A stretch of 64,000 nucleotides of DNA from Dechloromonas sp. (GCA_028687035.1 JAQUAX010000011.1:1-64000); one strand, 5' to 3'. Counted from the first letter of the stretch, positions 19,579 through 32,122 are shown. Numbers and translations are program-made. The notes: generated by a model from the sequence alone, not told the origin.

Positions 19579-22239
19579 TTACGCCGGCCGGCAGCGCCGC
19601 CGGCACCAGGCCTTGCGCCCCTCCTCGGCGACGAAGAGCAGCAGCGCGAAAGGCAGCGCGACGGCCCAGGCTTCGGCCGGCAGCGGCGCCGTGCCGAACA
19701 GGCGCTGCCCCCAGGCGGTATGGATGATGGCCAGCAGCAGCACGAGCTCGGTCGCCAGACCGGCCAGCAGCAGGCGGTTGCCGGTCAGCGGGAAGCGCCA
19801 GGCCGGCTCGGCCGGATGCCGGCAGACGAACAGGTTGGCCATCTGCGCGAGCACGATGCCGGCCAGGCAGGCGGTGGTCGCCTGCCGGTACAGCGGATCG
19901 CCGGCCGCCAGCATGTCGCCGTAGTTCCAGCCGCCGGCCAGCAGCACGCAGAAATAGGCGGCCAGCGCGCCGAACGCCTCGAGCGGGCCGAGGAACAGGT
20001 AGGCCCGGGCGAGCAGCGGCCAGGTCAGCAGGCGCTCGCCGCGCGGCCGCGGCGGCCGGCGCATCACGTCCGGCCCCGGCGGCTCGACGCCGAGCGCCAG
20101 CGCGGGCAGCATGTCGGTCCCGAGATCGACCGCGAGGATCTGGATCACGGTCAACGGCAACGGAATGCCGAAAATCACGAAGGCCAGGTAGGGCAGCAGT
20201 TCCGGAATGTTCGACGTCAGGATGTAGGTCAGGAACTTGCGGATGTTGTCGAACACTGCTCGCCCCTCCTCGATCGCATTGACGATGGTCGCAAAATGGT
20301 CGTCGAGCAGCACGATGTCCGCCGCCTCGCGCGCGACGTCGGTGCCCGACAGCCCCATCGCGATGCCGATGTCCGCGGTTTTCAGCGCCGGCGCGTCGTT
20401 GACCCCGTCGCCGGTGACCGCGACGATGTCGCCCTTGCGCTGCAGCGCCTGGACGACCTGCATCTTCTGCTCGGCGCTGACCCGGGCGAACACCACCTCG
20501 GGCGCGTCGAGCGCCAGCTGCAGCGAGGCCGGCCGCATGCCGCGCAGCATGTCGCCGGTCAGCACGACCGGCGACGCCGAACGGACGATGCCGACCTCGC
20601 GCGCCACCGCGACCGCCGTCTGCGGATGGTCGCCGGTGATCATCAGGACGCGCACGCCGGCCTCGTGGCAGCGCGTCACCGCGTCATGGACGTCGGGGCG
20701 CAGCGGATCCTCGAGCCCGACCAGGCCGCTCAGCGCCAGCCCGGCCTCGATCTCGCCGCCCGCCGCATCCTGCCGCTTCCAGGCCAGCGCCAGCACGCGC
20801 AGGCCGCGCTCGGCCATGTCCTCGTGGGCACGCCGGAACATCGCCCGCGCCGCGTCGTCGAGCGGCCGGGAAACCCCGCCGTCGTCCCAGCTGGCGCACA
20901 GCGGCAGCACCGATTCGGGCGCCCCCTTGGTCCAGACGAAGCCCGCGCCGTCGTCGCCGCGCGTCGTCACCGTCATCCGCCGCCGCTCGGCGTCGAACGG
21001 AATCTCGCCACTGCGCTCGCCGAGCGCCGGCACCTCGCCGGCGAAGCGCCACAGCGCGATCTCCATCGGATCGCCGGCCGCTTCGCCGGCGACGAACTTC
21101 AGGCTGTGGCAGAAACGCGCGACGGCACGCAGATGCAGGTCGCCGCCACGCGGCCAGCGGGCCGCCGCCAGCTGGTGGCGGCCGGCCGCGAACAGCTCGC
21201 GGACGCTCATCCGGTTCTGCGTCAGCGTGCCGGTCTTGTCGGTCAGGATCACCGTCGCGTTGCCCAGCGTCTCGACCGCCGGCAGGTGGCGGACCAGCGC
21301 CTGGCGGCGCACCATGCGCTGCGTCGCCATCGCCAGCGCCAGCGTCACGGTCGGCAGCAGGCCCTCGGGCACGTTGGCGACGATGATGCCGATCGCGAAC
21401 ATGAAATTGGCCCAGAACGGCAGCCCGATCGCCATGCCGATCGCGAAGAACAGCACGCCGAGGCCGAGCGCCAGCAAGGCGACGACCCGCGAGACGTGGC
21501 GGATTTCCTTCTGCAGCGGCGATTCGGCATCGCCGGCCGTCTGCGCCAGGTGGGCGATGCGCCCGAACTCGGTATGCATGCCGGTCGCGTAGACGACGGC
21601 GCAGCATTCGCCGGCGACGACCAGCGAGCCGGCGAGCAGCAGGTTGCGCGCCTGCAGCGGATCGCCGCCCTCGCCTTCGGCGGCGCGCCGCGCCTTGGGC
21701 AGCGATTCGCCGGTCAGCGTCGCCAGGTTGACGCGCAGGCCCCAGCTTTCGACCAGCCGGCAGTCGGCCGGCACCTTGTCGCCCTCGACCAGCAGCACGA
21801 CGTCGCCGGGCACCAGCTCGCCGGCCTCGACCTCGACGGTCGCCCCGTCGCGGCGGACCTTGACGCGCTGCGGCAGCAGCAGGCGCAGCGCATCGATCGC
21901 CTGCCCGGCGCGGAAAGCCTGCCAGAACGAGAAGGCGCCATTGACGACGATGACGCCGACGATGGCAGCGCCCAGTTCGGCCATGCCGGCGCCGGGCTCG
22001 AAGCGCTCGGCGACGAAGGCCAGCCCGGCCGCCAGCCACAGGATCAGTGCGAAGAAATGGCTGAATTCGCGCAGCAGCGCGAGCCACAGCGGCTCGCGCC
22101 GGGCCGCCTCGACCCGGTTCGGGCCGAACTCGGCCTGCCGCCGGCGGACCTCGGCCGCCGACAGGCCGGCCGGACCGCTGGCCAGCCCGGCCAGCGCCGC
22201 GTCGCCCGCCGAACGGGCGGTTTGCTGCACTGCGTCCAT
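19579..22239 (-). CDS. Cation-transporting P-type ATPase (P2 class)
   Basis: An 886-residue inner-membrane ion pump. An N-terminal cation-ATPase domain is followed by the actuator motif TLTGES, the transmembrane-4 motif NVPEGLLPT, the phosphorylation site DKTGTLTQ with Asp334, the nucleotide domain (KGAPE) and the hinge TGDGVNDAP. About ten transmembrane helices are predicted. The PEGL motif places it with Ca2+ or Na+/H+-type P2 pumps rather than heavy-metal P1 pumps. No cytosolic metal-binding domain is present. It converges on parE with a 12-bp gap. The ion cannot be decided from sequence. Confidence 0.9.
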   Translation of the reverse strand: MDAVQQTARSAGDAALAGLASGPAGLSAAEVRRRQAEFGPNRVEAARREPLWLALLREFSHFFALILWLAAGLAFVAERFEPGAGMAELGAAIVGVIVVNGAFSFWQAFRAGQAIDALRLLLPQRVKVRRDGATVEVEAGELVPGDVVLLVEGDKVPADCRLVESWGLRVNLATLTGESLPKARRAAEGEGGDPLQARNLLLAGSLVVAGECCAVVYATGMHTEFGRIAHLAQTAGDAESPLQKEIRHVSRVVALLALGLGVLFFAIGMAIGLPFWANFMFAIGIIVANVPEGLLPTVTLALAMATQRMVRRQALVRHLPAVETLGNATVILTDKTGTLTQNRMSVRELFAAGRHQLAAARWPRGGDLHLRAVARFCHSLKFVAGEAAGDPMEIALWRFAGEVPALGERSGEIPFDAERRRMTVTTRGDDGAGFVWTKGAPESVLPLCASWDDGGVSRPLDDAARAMFRRAHEDMAERGLRVLALAWKRQDAAGGEIEAGLALSGLVGLEDPLRPDVHDAVTRCHEAGVRVLMITGDHPQTAVAVAREVGIVRSASPVVLTGDMLRGMRPASLQLALDAPEVVFARVSAEQKMQVVQALQRKGDIVAVTGDGVNDAPALKTADIGIAMGLSGTDVAREAADIVLLDDHFATIVNAIEEGRAVFDNIRKFLTYILTSNIPELLPYLAFVIFGIPLPLTVIQILAVDLGTDMLPALALGVEPPGPDVMRRPPRPRGERLLTWPLLARAYLFLGPLEAFGALAAYFCVLLAGGWNYGDMLAAGDPLYRQATTACLAGIVLAQMANLFVCRHPAEPAWRFPLTGNRLLLAGLATELVLLLAIIHTAWGQRLFGTAPLPAEAWAVALPFALLLFVAEEGRKAWCRRRCRPA

Positions 22240-22417
22240 CGCCCCTCCGCGATCATCGAAGCGTCACCCGGAAGTATAGGCCGCGACGCCGCCAGGCCGG
22301 CGGCCGCTCGGCCTCGTCCGGCGTGCCGGCGGCGGCGACGCAAGCCGCTCGGCAAGGCGCGCTCGCGGCCGGGCGGCGTCTTCGGAAGGCCGGAAAGGCG
22401 GCGTGGCGTCGCTGCCG

Positions 22418-22879
22418 TCAGCCGGGAGCGCCGACGCGGGCGGCGATCAGGCAAAGACAGGCGACTGCGGTCAGGCGCAGGCGCAGCGGCAGGTACCAGC
22501 CGGGCAGGCCGGCCCGGGCCGCCAGCCGCCGGTCCTGCAGGTAGTGCGCGAGAAAGCCGGCGACCAGCAGCGGCACCGCGTAGTCGGCCGGCAGCAGCAT
22601 CGCCGGCCAGGCCACCAGGGCCGGCACCACGCTCCAGGCGAACCAGGCGGTGCGCCGGGATTCGTCCAGTTCGTCGAGGCTCATCGCGAACGCCCAGTGC
22701 AGCGCGCCGACGAAGGCCAGGATCACCGCGCCGTAAGCGAGCAGCGCCTCGCTCCACACCGGGCCGTGATGAAAATCGATCCGGCTGGCAAACGCTAGGC
22801 CGAGGAAAGGCAGCAGGCCGCCGTAACCGAGCCAGGCGACGCTGCGCGGCAGCGCCGCGGGAAGGGATGCGAAGCTCAT
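22418..22879 (-). CDS. DUF3429 membrane protein
   Basis: A 153-residue protein with about four to five transmembrane helices. WLGYGGLLPFLGLA near the N-terminus and FVGALHWAFAM in the second third are the DUF3429 hallmarks. The function of the family is unknown, but members tend to occur near photolyase, lipocalin and cyclopropane-fatty-acid genes, as here. It is divergent from the lipocalin gene across a 103-bp region carrying repeated GGACAA half-sites. The 178 bp between its stop and the P-type ATPase start shows nothing recognisable. Confidence 0.82.
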   Translation of the reverse strand: MSFASLPAALPRSVAWLGYGGLLPFLGLAFASRIDFHHGPVWSEALLAYGAVILAFVGALHWAFAMSLDELDESRRTAWFAWSVVPALVAWPAMLLPADYAVPLLVAGFLAHYLQDRRLAARAGLPGWYLPLRLRLTAVACLCLIAARVGAPG

Positions 22880-22910
22880 GGGAACCTCCGAAGGAAAAGC
22901 ATTACGTCAA

Positions 22911-22980
22911 GGACAACGATTGGACAAAAAGCCATCCATTGGCTTAATATGGCAACAAAACGGTATTTTGTCCAGGACAA
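22911..22980. promoter_or_regulatory. Divergent promoter with repeated GGACAA half-sites
   Basis: GGACAA occurs at 22911-22916 and 22922-22927, exactly one helical turn (11 bp) apart, and again at 22975-22980. The last copy forms the perfect palindrome TTGTCC-A-GGACAA (22968-22980) overlapping the lipocalin ribosome-binding site. A plausible promoter is TTGGAC (22920-22925), an 18-bp spacer and TTAATA (22944-22949). This is a candidate for a light- or redox-responsive regulator; no regulator gene lies in the window. Confidence 0.5.
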
Positions 22981-22982
22981 TC

Positions 22983-23543
22983 ATGAAAACACCGCGTACT
23001 ATGCTCCGCGCCCTGCTGCTCGTCGCCGGCCTGTCCGGGCTGGCCGCCTGCAGCGTCGCACCGCCGGACGGCGTGGTCCCGCTGACCGGCTTCGAGGCCG
23101 AGCGCTATCTCGGCCGCTGGTACGAGATCGCCCGCCTCGACCACCGCTTCGAGCGCGGCATGACCGACGTCCACGCGACCTATCGCCGGCTCGAAAACGG
23201 CGGCATCGAGGTCGTCAACCGCGGTTACGACCCGGCGCGCCAGGCCTGGAAGGAAGCGGTCGGCCATGCGCTGTTCCTCGGCGACCCCGGAACGGCCTCG
23301 CTGAAGGTGTCGTTCTTCGGCCCCTTCTACGGCGGCTACCATGTCGTCGAACTCGACCGCGACGCCTACCGCTGGGCGCTGGTCGCCGGCCCGAGCCGCG
23401 ACTACCTGTGGATCCTCGCCCGCGAGCGCTCGATCGGCGACGACGTCCGCGACCGGCTGACCGCCCGCGCCAGGGCGCTCGGCTTCGACACCGCGGCGCT
23501 GATCTGGGTCGAGCAGCGCCAGCCGGTGGAGCCCGCGCAATGA
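22983..23543 (+). CDS. blc: Bacterial lipocalin (Blc-like lipoprotein)
   Basis: A 186-residue lipoprotein. The signal peptide ends in the lipobox LAAC, so Cys at about 22 is lipidated. The first lipocalin motif reads YLGRWYEIARLDHRFERG (GxWYEIA), and a YDPARQAWKEAVGHA to YHVVELDRDAYRWALV barrel follows. Blc proteins bind lysophospholipids or fatty acids at the outer membrane and respond to membrane stress. It is the first gene of a plus-strand operon with a flavin oxidoreductase and a photolyase; its stop overlaps the next start. Confidence 0.9.
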   Translation: MKTPRTMLRALLLVAGLSGLAACSVAPPDGVVPLTGFEAERYLGRWYEIARLDHRFERGMTDVHATYRRLENGGIEVVNRGYDPARQAWKEAVGHALFLGDPGTASLKVSFFGPFYGGYHVVELDRDAYRWALVAGPSRDYLWILARERSIGDDVRDRLTARARALGFDTAALIWVEQRQPVEPAQ

Positions 23544-24511
23544 GCGCCGGCATCGCCGTGATCGGCGCCGGCATCGCCGGCCTGGCCTGTGCCCGCCGGC
23601 TGCACGAGGCCGGCCACGCCGTCGCCGTGTTCGACAAGAGCCGCGGCCCGGGCGGCCGGATGAGCACGCGGCGCGGCGATGGCTGGCAATGCGACCACGG
23701 TGCCCGCTACTTCACCGCGCAGGACCCGGTTTTCCGGGCCGAAGTCGAACGCTGGCAGCAGGCCGGCGTCGCCGCGCCGTGGGCGGCCCGGCCCCGGGTG
23801 ATCGGCAGCGGCCCGATGCACGAAGCCGATCCCTCGACCGTGCGCTACGTCGGCACCCCGCGGATGACGGCCCCGGCCCGCCTGCTCGCCGACGGCCTGG
23901 ACCTCGCCGTCGGCCACACGATCGTCGAGCTGTGCTGCGACGACGACGGCTGGCAACTGGTGTCGGCCGAACACGGTCCGCTGGCCGGACGCTATTCGGC
24001 GGTGCTGGTCGCCGTGCCGGCGCCGCAGGCGATGCCGCTGCTCGAGCCGATCGCGCCGGCGCTGGCCGGACTGGCCGGGGCGGCCCGGATGACCGGCTGC
24101 TGGACGCTGATGCTGCGCTACGCCGCCCCGCCCCCGCTGCCCTTCGAGGCGGCCTTCGTCAATCGCGGCCCGCTGCGCTGGATCGCCCGCGACAGCGGCA
24201 AGCCGGATCGCACCGGCGCCGAATGCTGGGTGCTGCAGGCGACGGCCGAATGGAGCGAGGCCCACCTGGAAGAGGAGCCGGAGCAGGTCGCCACGCAGCT
24301 GCTCGACGCCTTCGCCGAACTCGGCGGCCCGCCCCCGGCGGCCTGGAGCGCACACCGCTGGCGCTACGCCGACAGTCGGCCCGGGCGGACCCCGGGCAGC
24401 GCCTGGGACCCGGCGCTCGGCCTCGGGCTGTGCGGCGACTGGCTGGCCGGCAACAGCGTCGAATCGGCCTGGCTCAGCGGCCGCGCGCTGGCCGAACTGG
24501 TCGCCGGCTGA
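23540..24511 (+). CDS. FAD/NAD(P)-dependent oxidoreductase, renalase-like
   Basis: A 323-residue flavoprotein. The N-terminal Rossmann motif AVIGAGIAGLACARRL is followed by FDKSRGPGGRMSTRR, which marks the renalase-like amine-oxidase family. The C-terminal CGDWLAGNSVESAWLSGR binds the FAD tail. Bacterial renalases oxidise aberrant dihydro-NAD(P) isomers; that activity is possible but unproven here. Genes of this type commonly accompany photolyases in light- and singlet-oxygen-response clusters. The ATG overlaps the lipocalin stop (ATGA). Confidence 0.83.
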   Translation: MSAGIAVIGAGIAGLACARRLHEAGHAVAVFDKSRGPGGRMSTRRGDGWQCDHGARYFTAQDPVFRAEVERWQQAGVAAPWAARPRVIGSGPMHEADPSTVRYVGTPRMTAPARLLADGLDLAVGHTIVELCCDDDGWQLVSAEHGPLAGRYSAVLVAVPAPQAMPLLEPIAPALAGLAGAARMTGCWTLMLRYAAPPPLPFEAAFVNRGPLRWIARDSGKPDRTGAECWVLQATAEWSEAHLEEEPEQVATQLLDAFAELGGPPPAAWSAHRWRYADSRPGRTPGSAWDPALGLGLCGDWLAGNSVESAWLSGRALAELVAG

Positions 24512-24527
24512 TCGGGAGCCGGCGCCG

Positions 24528-26057
24528 GTGGCCACGCTGCGCCTGATCCTCGGCGACCAGCTCGACCCGCAGCACGACTGGTTCGCGCATTGCGATCCCG
24601 GGGTCGTCTACGTGCTGATGGAGGTCAGGCAGGAAACCGACTACGTCCGCCACCACGCGCAGAAGCTGATCGCGGTCTTCGCCGCGATGCGCGACTTCGC
24701 GCGCCGGCTGCGCGCCGCCGGCCACCGCGTCGATTACCTGGCGATCGACGACCCGGACAACCGCCAGTCGCTGCCCGCCAACCTGGAAATGCTGCTCGCC
24801 CGCCACGGCGCCCGGCGCTTCGAGTACCAGGCGCCGGACGAATGGCGCCTGGACCGCCAGCTCGCCGGGTGGGCGGAAACGCTGTCCATTCCGGCCGGCA
24901 TGGTCGACAGCGGCCACTTCTACACGCAGCGCGACGAGGCCGCCCGGCTGTTCGCCGGCCGCCGGCAATGGCGGATGGAACACTTCTACCGCCGGATGCG
25001 CGAACGCCACCGCGTGCTGATGGACGGCCCCGGCCGGCCGGTCGGCGGCCGCTGGAATTTCGACGCCGACAACCGCAAGGCCTGGCCCGGCCTGCCGCGG
25101 GAGCCGGCCGACCGCCGCCCGGTGCACGACCACTCGGCGCTGTGGGCGACGATCCGCGCCGCCGGCGTCGACAGCTTCGGGGAAGCCCGGGCCGACGCCT
25201 TCCGCTGGCCGCTGAACCGCGAGGAGGCGCTGGCCCAGCTCGACGCCTTCGTCGCCGACGGCCTGCCGCATTTCGGGGACTTCCAGGACGCGACCAGCCG
25301 CCATGCGCGCCGCCTGTTCCACTCGCTGCTGTCCTTCGCGCTGAACGTCAAGATGCTGCGCCCGCAGGAAGTCGTCGACCGCGCCGAGGCGGCCTGGCGG
25401 GACGGCCGGGCGCCGCTCGCCGCCGCCGAGGGCTTCATCCGGCAGATCCTCGGCTGGCGGGAATACGTGCGCGGCGTCTATTGGGCGCACATGCCGGATT
25501 ACGCCGAAGCCAACCACTTCGGCCACCGGCGGCCGCTGCCCGCGTGGTTCTGGACCGGCGCCACCGGGCTGCGCTGCGTCGCCGACGCGATCGGCCAGTC
25601 GCTGGACGACGCCTACGCCCACCACATCCAGCGCCTGATGGTGATCGGCAATTTCGCGCTGCTCGCCGGCCTCGATCCGGCCGCGCTGCACCGCTGGTAC
25701 CTCGGCGTCTATATCGACGCCTTCGAGTGGGTCGAACTGCCCAACACGCTGGGCATGAGCCAGTACGCCGACGGCGGCCGGCTGGCCAGCAAGCCCTACG
25801 TGTCGGGCGCCGCCTACCTCGACCGCATGGGCGACCACTGCCGCGCCTGCCGCTACGACCGCAAGGCGCGCACCGGCGAGCGGGCCTGCCCGTTCAATGC
25901 GCTGTACTGGGATTTCCTCGACCGCGAACGCGACCGGCTCGGCGCCAACCCGCGGCTGGCCCTGCCCTACCGCCAGCTCGAACGCCTGGCGCCGGCCGAG
26001 CGCCGTGCCATCGGCGAGCGGACGGCGACGCTGCTGGCCGGGCTCGACGCGCTGTAG
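24528..26057 (+). CDS. phrB: Iron-sulfur bacterial cryptochrome/(6-4) photolyase, PhrB type
   Basis: A 509-residue FAD protein with a GTG start and GGGAG just upstream. The N-terminus LRLILGDQLDPQHDWF and the FAD-domain segment QILGWREYVRG are typical of the cryptochrome-like (COG3046) family. Four cysteines fall at 350, 438, 441 and 454 (CRAC...RACPF), the positions that ligate the 4Fe-4S cluster in Agrobacterium PhrB. Light-driven repair of (6-4) photoproducts is the expected activity, with DMRL-type antenna use in relatives. It is the last gene of the lipocalin operon and ends 9 bp from the convergent kinase. Confidence 0.92.
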   Translation: MATLRLILGDQLDPQHDWFAHCDPGVVYVLMEVRQETDYVRHHAQKLIAVFAAMRDFARRLRAAGHRVDYLAIDDPDNRQSLPANLEMLLARHGARRFEYQAPDEWRLDRQLAGWAETLSIPAGMVDSGHFYTQRDEAARLFAGRRQWRMEHFYRRMRERHRVLMDGPGRPVGGRWNFDADNRKAWPGLPREPADRRPVHDHSALWATIRAAGVDSFGEARADAFRWPLNREEALAQLDAFVADGLPHFGDFQDATSRHARRLFHSLLSFALNVKMLRPQEVVDRAEAAWRDGRAPLAAAEGFIRQILGWREYVRGVYWAHMPDYAEANHFGHRRPLPAWFWTGATGLRCVADAIGQSLDDAYAHHIQRLMVIGNFALLAGLDPAALHRWYLGVYIDAFEWVELPNTLGMSQYADGGRLASKPYVSGAAYLDRMGDHCRACRYDRKARTGERACPFNALYWDFLDRERDRLGANPRLALPYRQLERLAPAERRAIGERTATLLAGLDAL

Positions 26058-26066
26058 CGCCCCGCC

Positions 26067-29537
<3,471 letters not shown>

Positions 29538-29582
29538 TTGAAGCGCCGGCCGGACCGGGCAATGAATTTATCGAACAAATTG

Positions 29583-29599
29583 AATTTACCGGAAATTTG
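29583..29599 (-). promoter_or_regulatory. Upstream motif shared with the kinase gene at 3213
   Basis: On the minus strand this reads CAAATTTCCGGTAAATT, 46-62 nt before the kinase start, in an AT-rich region. It matches the site at 3221-3237 at 14 of 17 positions and is also part of an imperfect dyad (CCGG-N7-CCGG). Possible common operator; inferred only. Confidence 0.4.
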
Positions 29600-29698
29600 C
29601 CGGCATGACGAAGCGCCGCAGATTATGGCTTTAGTAATATGCAAAGGGAAGTCCAGGCGCCGCGGGCCGCCACGCCGAAGCGGCCCGGGACCCAGCCC

Positions 29699-29714
29699 TG
29701 TCGCATTTCCGACA
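29699..29714 (+). promoter_or_regulatory. NifA upstream activator sequence of nifB
   Basis: TGTCGCATTTCCGACA is an exact TGT-N10-ACA NifA-binding site. It ends 64 bp before the sigma-54 -24 element, within the usual range for NifA with IHF-assisted looping. The context (nifB) makes the assignment strong. Confidence 0.85.
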
Positions 29715-29778
29715 AGCATCACGACAAGCCCCCCTTCTGCGGCGGAGAAACAATCGAAAAAACAGTCACCTGGACGAC

Positions 29779-29794
29779 TGGCACAGCGATTGCT
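29779..29794 (+). promoter_or_regulatory. Sigma-54 (-24/-12) promoter of nifB
   Basis: TGGCACAGCGATTGCT matches the consensus TGGCAC-N5-TTGCW at every defined position. Transcription should start near 29805, giving a leader of about 25 nt before the nifB GTG. Confidence 0.92.
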
Positions 29795-29830
29795 GAAGAC
29801 AGCCCGAACCGATTTCGAGGAGTCTTCACC

Positions 29831-31339
29831 GTGGAACTACCCGTCATCAGCCACAGCGGGCCGAAAGCCGAAGGCGGCGGCTGCGCCTCCAGCGGCTGCG
29901 GCTCGGCGCCGGATGCGCTGGCCCACCTGCCCGACCACATCCGCGCCAAGGTCCAGGACCATCCCTGCTATTCCGAAGAAGCGCACCACTACTTCGCCCG
30001 CATGCACGTTGCCGTCGCGCCGGCCTGCAACATCCAGTGCAACTACTGCAACCGCAAGTACGACTGCTCCAACGAATCCCGCCCCGGCGTCGTTTCCGAG
30101 CTGCTGACGCCGGACCAGGCGATCAGGAAGGTGCTCGCGGTGGCCGCCGAGATTCCGCAGATGACGGTGCTCGGCATCGCCGGCCCCGGAGACCCGCTGG
30201 CCAACCCGGCGCGCACTTTCGACACCTTCCGCCAGCTGTCCGAAAAGGCGCCGGACATCAAGCTGTGCGTCTCGACCAACGGCCTGAGCCTGCCCGAGCA
30301 CGTCGACGAGATCGCGAAGCACAACATCGACCACGTGACGATCACCATCAACTGCGTCGATCCCGAGATCGGCGCGCAGATCTACCCGTGGATCTACTGG
30401 CAGAACAAGCGCATCCGCGGCGTCGAGGCGGCCCGCATCCTGATCGAGCAGCAGCAGAAGGGGCTGGAAATGCTGACCGCGCGCGGCATCCTGGTCAAGG
30501 TCAATTCGGTGCTGATTCCCGGCGTCAATGACCAGCACCTCGCGGAAGTCTCGAAGATCGTCAAGGCCAAGGGCGCCTTCCTGCACAACGTGATGCCGCT
30601 GATCGCCGAAGCCGAGCACGGCACCTACTACGGCCTGATGGGCCAGCCGGAGCCGACCGCCGAACAGCTGCAGGCGCTGCAGGACGAATGCGCCGGCGAC
30701 ATGGCGATGATGCGCCACTGCCGGCAGTGCCGTGCCGACGCGGTCGGCCTGCTCGGCGAGGACCGCGGCGACGAATTCACGATGGACAAGATCGACGTCA
30801 TGGACATCGACTACGCCGCCGCGATGGCCCGCCGCAAGGAAGTGCACGACGCGATCATCGACCAGCTCGAGGCGAAGCGCGGAAATGCCCCGGCCGCCGC
30901 GGTCGACCGCGGAATCCCGGCCGGATCGCGGCCGGTGCTGATGGCGGTCGCCGGCAAGAACGGCGTCGTCGCCGAGCACTTCGGCCACGCCCGCGAATTC
31001 CTGATCTACGAAGCCTCGCCGGCCGGCGTGCGCTTCATCGGCCACCGCAAGACCGAGCTGTACTGCGGCGGCATGGACAGCTGCGGCGACGGCGACGTCA
31101 TCGAAGCCGGCGCCAGCGAATCGCTGCTCGACCGCAACATCCGCATCCTCGAAGGCTGCGAAGTCGTGCTCTGCGCCAAGATCGGCTACGAGCCGTGGGG
31201 CAAGCTCGAAGCCGCCGGCATCGCACCGAACGGCGAGCACGCGATGGAAGCGATCGAAGACGCCGTGCTGGCGGTGTACAAGGAAATCGCGGCGACCGGC
31301 AAGCTGGCCCCCGCGGTCGACAGCAAGAAGGTGGCGTAA
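29831..31339 (+). CDS. nifB: Nitrogenase FeMo-cofactor biosynthesis protein NifB
   Basis: A 502-residue radical SAM enzyme that builds NifB-co, the 8Fe-9S-C core of the nitrogenase cofactor. The SAM cluster motif CNIQCNYC sits at Cys66, Cys70 and Cys73, preceded by the conserved HPCYSEEAHHYFARMHVAVAP segment. A C-terminal NifX/NafY-like domain (about 365-480) may hold the product. GTG at 29831 follows GAGGAG by 8 nt and gives the usual NifB N-terminus (Val/Met-Glu-Leu); upstream in-frame codons overlap the sigma-54 promoter and cannot be translated from it. Its stop abuts the fdxN start. Confidence 0.97.
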   Translation: MELPVISHSGPKAEGGGCASSGCGSAPDALAHLPDHIRAKVQDHPCYSEEAHHYFARMHVAVAPACNIQCNYCNRKYDCSNESRPGVVSELLTPDQAIRKVLAVAAEIPQMTVLGIAGPGDPLANPARTFDTFRQLSEKAPDIKLCVSTNGLSLPEHVDEIAKHNIDHVTITINCVDPEIGAQIYPWIYWQNKRIRGVEAARILIEQQQKGLEMLTARGILVKVNSVLIPGVNDQHLAEVSKIVKAKGAFLHNVMPLIAEAEHGTYYGLMGQPEPTAEQLQALQDECAGDMAMMRHCRQCRADAVGLLGEDRGDEFTMDKIDVMDIDYAAAMARRKEVHDAIIDQLEAKRGNAPAAAVDRGIPAGSRPVLMAVAGKNGVVAEHFGHAREFLIYEASPAGVRFIGHRKTELYCGGMDSCGDGDVIEAGASESLLDRNIRILEGCEVVLCAKIGYEPWGKLEAAGIAPNGEHAMEAIEDAVLAVYKEIAATGKLAPAVDSKKVA

Positions 31340-31618
31340 ATGGCACTCTCCATCACCGAATCCTGCGTCAATTGCTGGGCCTGCGTCGATGTCTGCCCGA
31401 ACGACGCGATCTACCCGGACCGGCCGCATTTCATGATCGACGACATGAAATGCACCGAATGCATCGGCGACCACCCCGACCCGCAATGCGCGGCGATCTG
31501 CCCGATCGAAATGGCGATCGCCGACGAACTCGGCGTCTTCCTGAACCCGCCGGGGTCGTTGACCGGCATACCGGTGGAGAAGTTGAAGGAGTTGGGGTTG
31601 TGGAGGGAGGCGGCGTGA
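31340..31618 (+). CDS. fdxN: Nif-associated 2[4Fe-4S] ferredoxin FdxN
   Basis: A 92-residue ferredoxin. The first cluster motif is CVNCWACVDVCP (CX2CX2CX3C). The second, CTECIGDHPDPQCAAICP, has the long CX2CX8CX3C spacing typical of nif and photosynthetic bacterial ferredoxins. In Azotobacter FdxN supports NifB-co synthesis, and the gene directly follows nifB as here. The ATG touches the nifB stop (TAAATG), with AAGGTGG inside nifB as the ribosome-binding site. It is followed by a 490-bp inverted repeat element. Confidence 0.95.
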   Translation: MALSITESCVNCWACVDVCPNDAIYPDRPHFMIDDMKCTECIGDHPDPQCAAICPIEMAIADELGVFLNPPGSLTGIPVEKLKELGLWREAA

Positions 31619-31667
31619 ATTTGCGCCGTGTTCCCTGGCGCTGTATTCCGCGTTTGACCGCGGGTGT

Positions 31668-31697
31668 ACTTTCTTTTTGCTTCGCCAAAAAGAAAGT
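31668..31697 (+). terminator. Left end hairpin of the repeat element
   Basis: ACTTTCTTTTT and AAAAAGAAAGT form a perfect 11-bp stem around the loop GCTTCGCC, 50 bp after the fdxN stop. The stem is A/T-rich and no pure T tract follows, so termination would be partial at best. Confidence 0.45.
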
Positions 31698-32122
31698 AAC
31701 CAAAGAAAAAGGCGCCCCCTGGGTCGGCGCCCGCTGCGCGGGTTCCCTGCGCTACTCGGCAGGCCGGGCGGCTCGCATGAACTCGCCTGCGGCTCAGACA
31801 ATGCGAGCCGAAGGCCCCCGTCCCGCCTGCGTTGCTCGGCGCCTCTCAAGGGGCCCACAAGCGTCGCGGCTGACAGGCACGAAGCAGAAAGAACGGTTTT
31901 GCGGCACACCGCATTTTTCGCCCAATTTCCGCGTCCACCGCAAAACTCCGATCGGTTCTCCAATCTCCCCTGGGAGGCGCCGAGCAACGCAGGGCTTGGC
32001 GGAAAAAGGGCGAGGACTGTCTGAGGCCCGCAGGGCCGAGTTCCGCAGCCCCCGACAAGACCGAGTAGCGCAGGGAACCGGGCGTCAGCCCGGCGCCGAC
32101 CCGGGGTCGCCTTTTCTTTGCC

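Noticed and set aside
19579-22239. Copper or zinc P1-type ATPase
   Set aside because: No CPC motif or metal-binding N-terminal domain; the PEGL motif points to a P2-type pump.
29639-29830. In-frame extension of nifB upstream of GTG 29831
   Set aside because: It covers the NifA site and sigma-54 promoter, so cannot be in the transcript, and it does not fit known NifB N-termini.
31677-32024. Short open frames inside the inverted repeat element
   Set aside because: They translate the repeat itself, differ between the two arms, and have no start signal or known domain.
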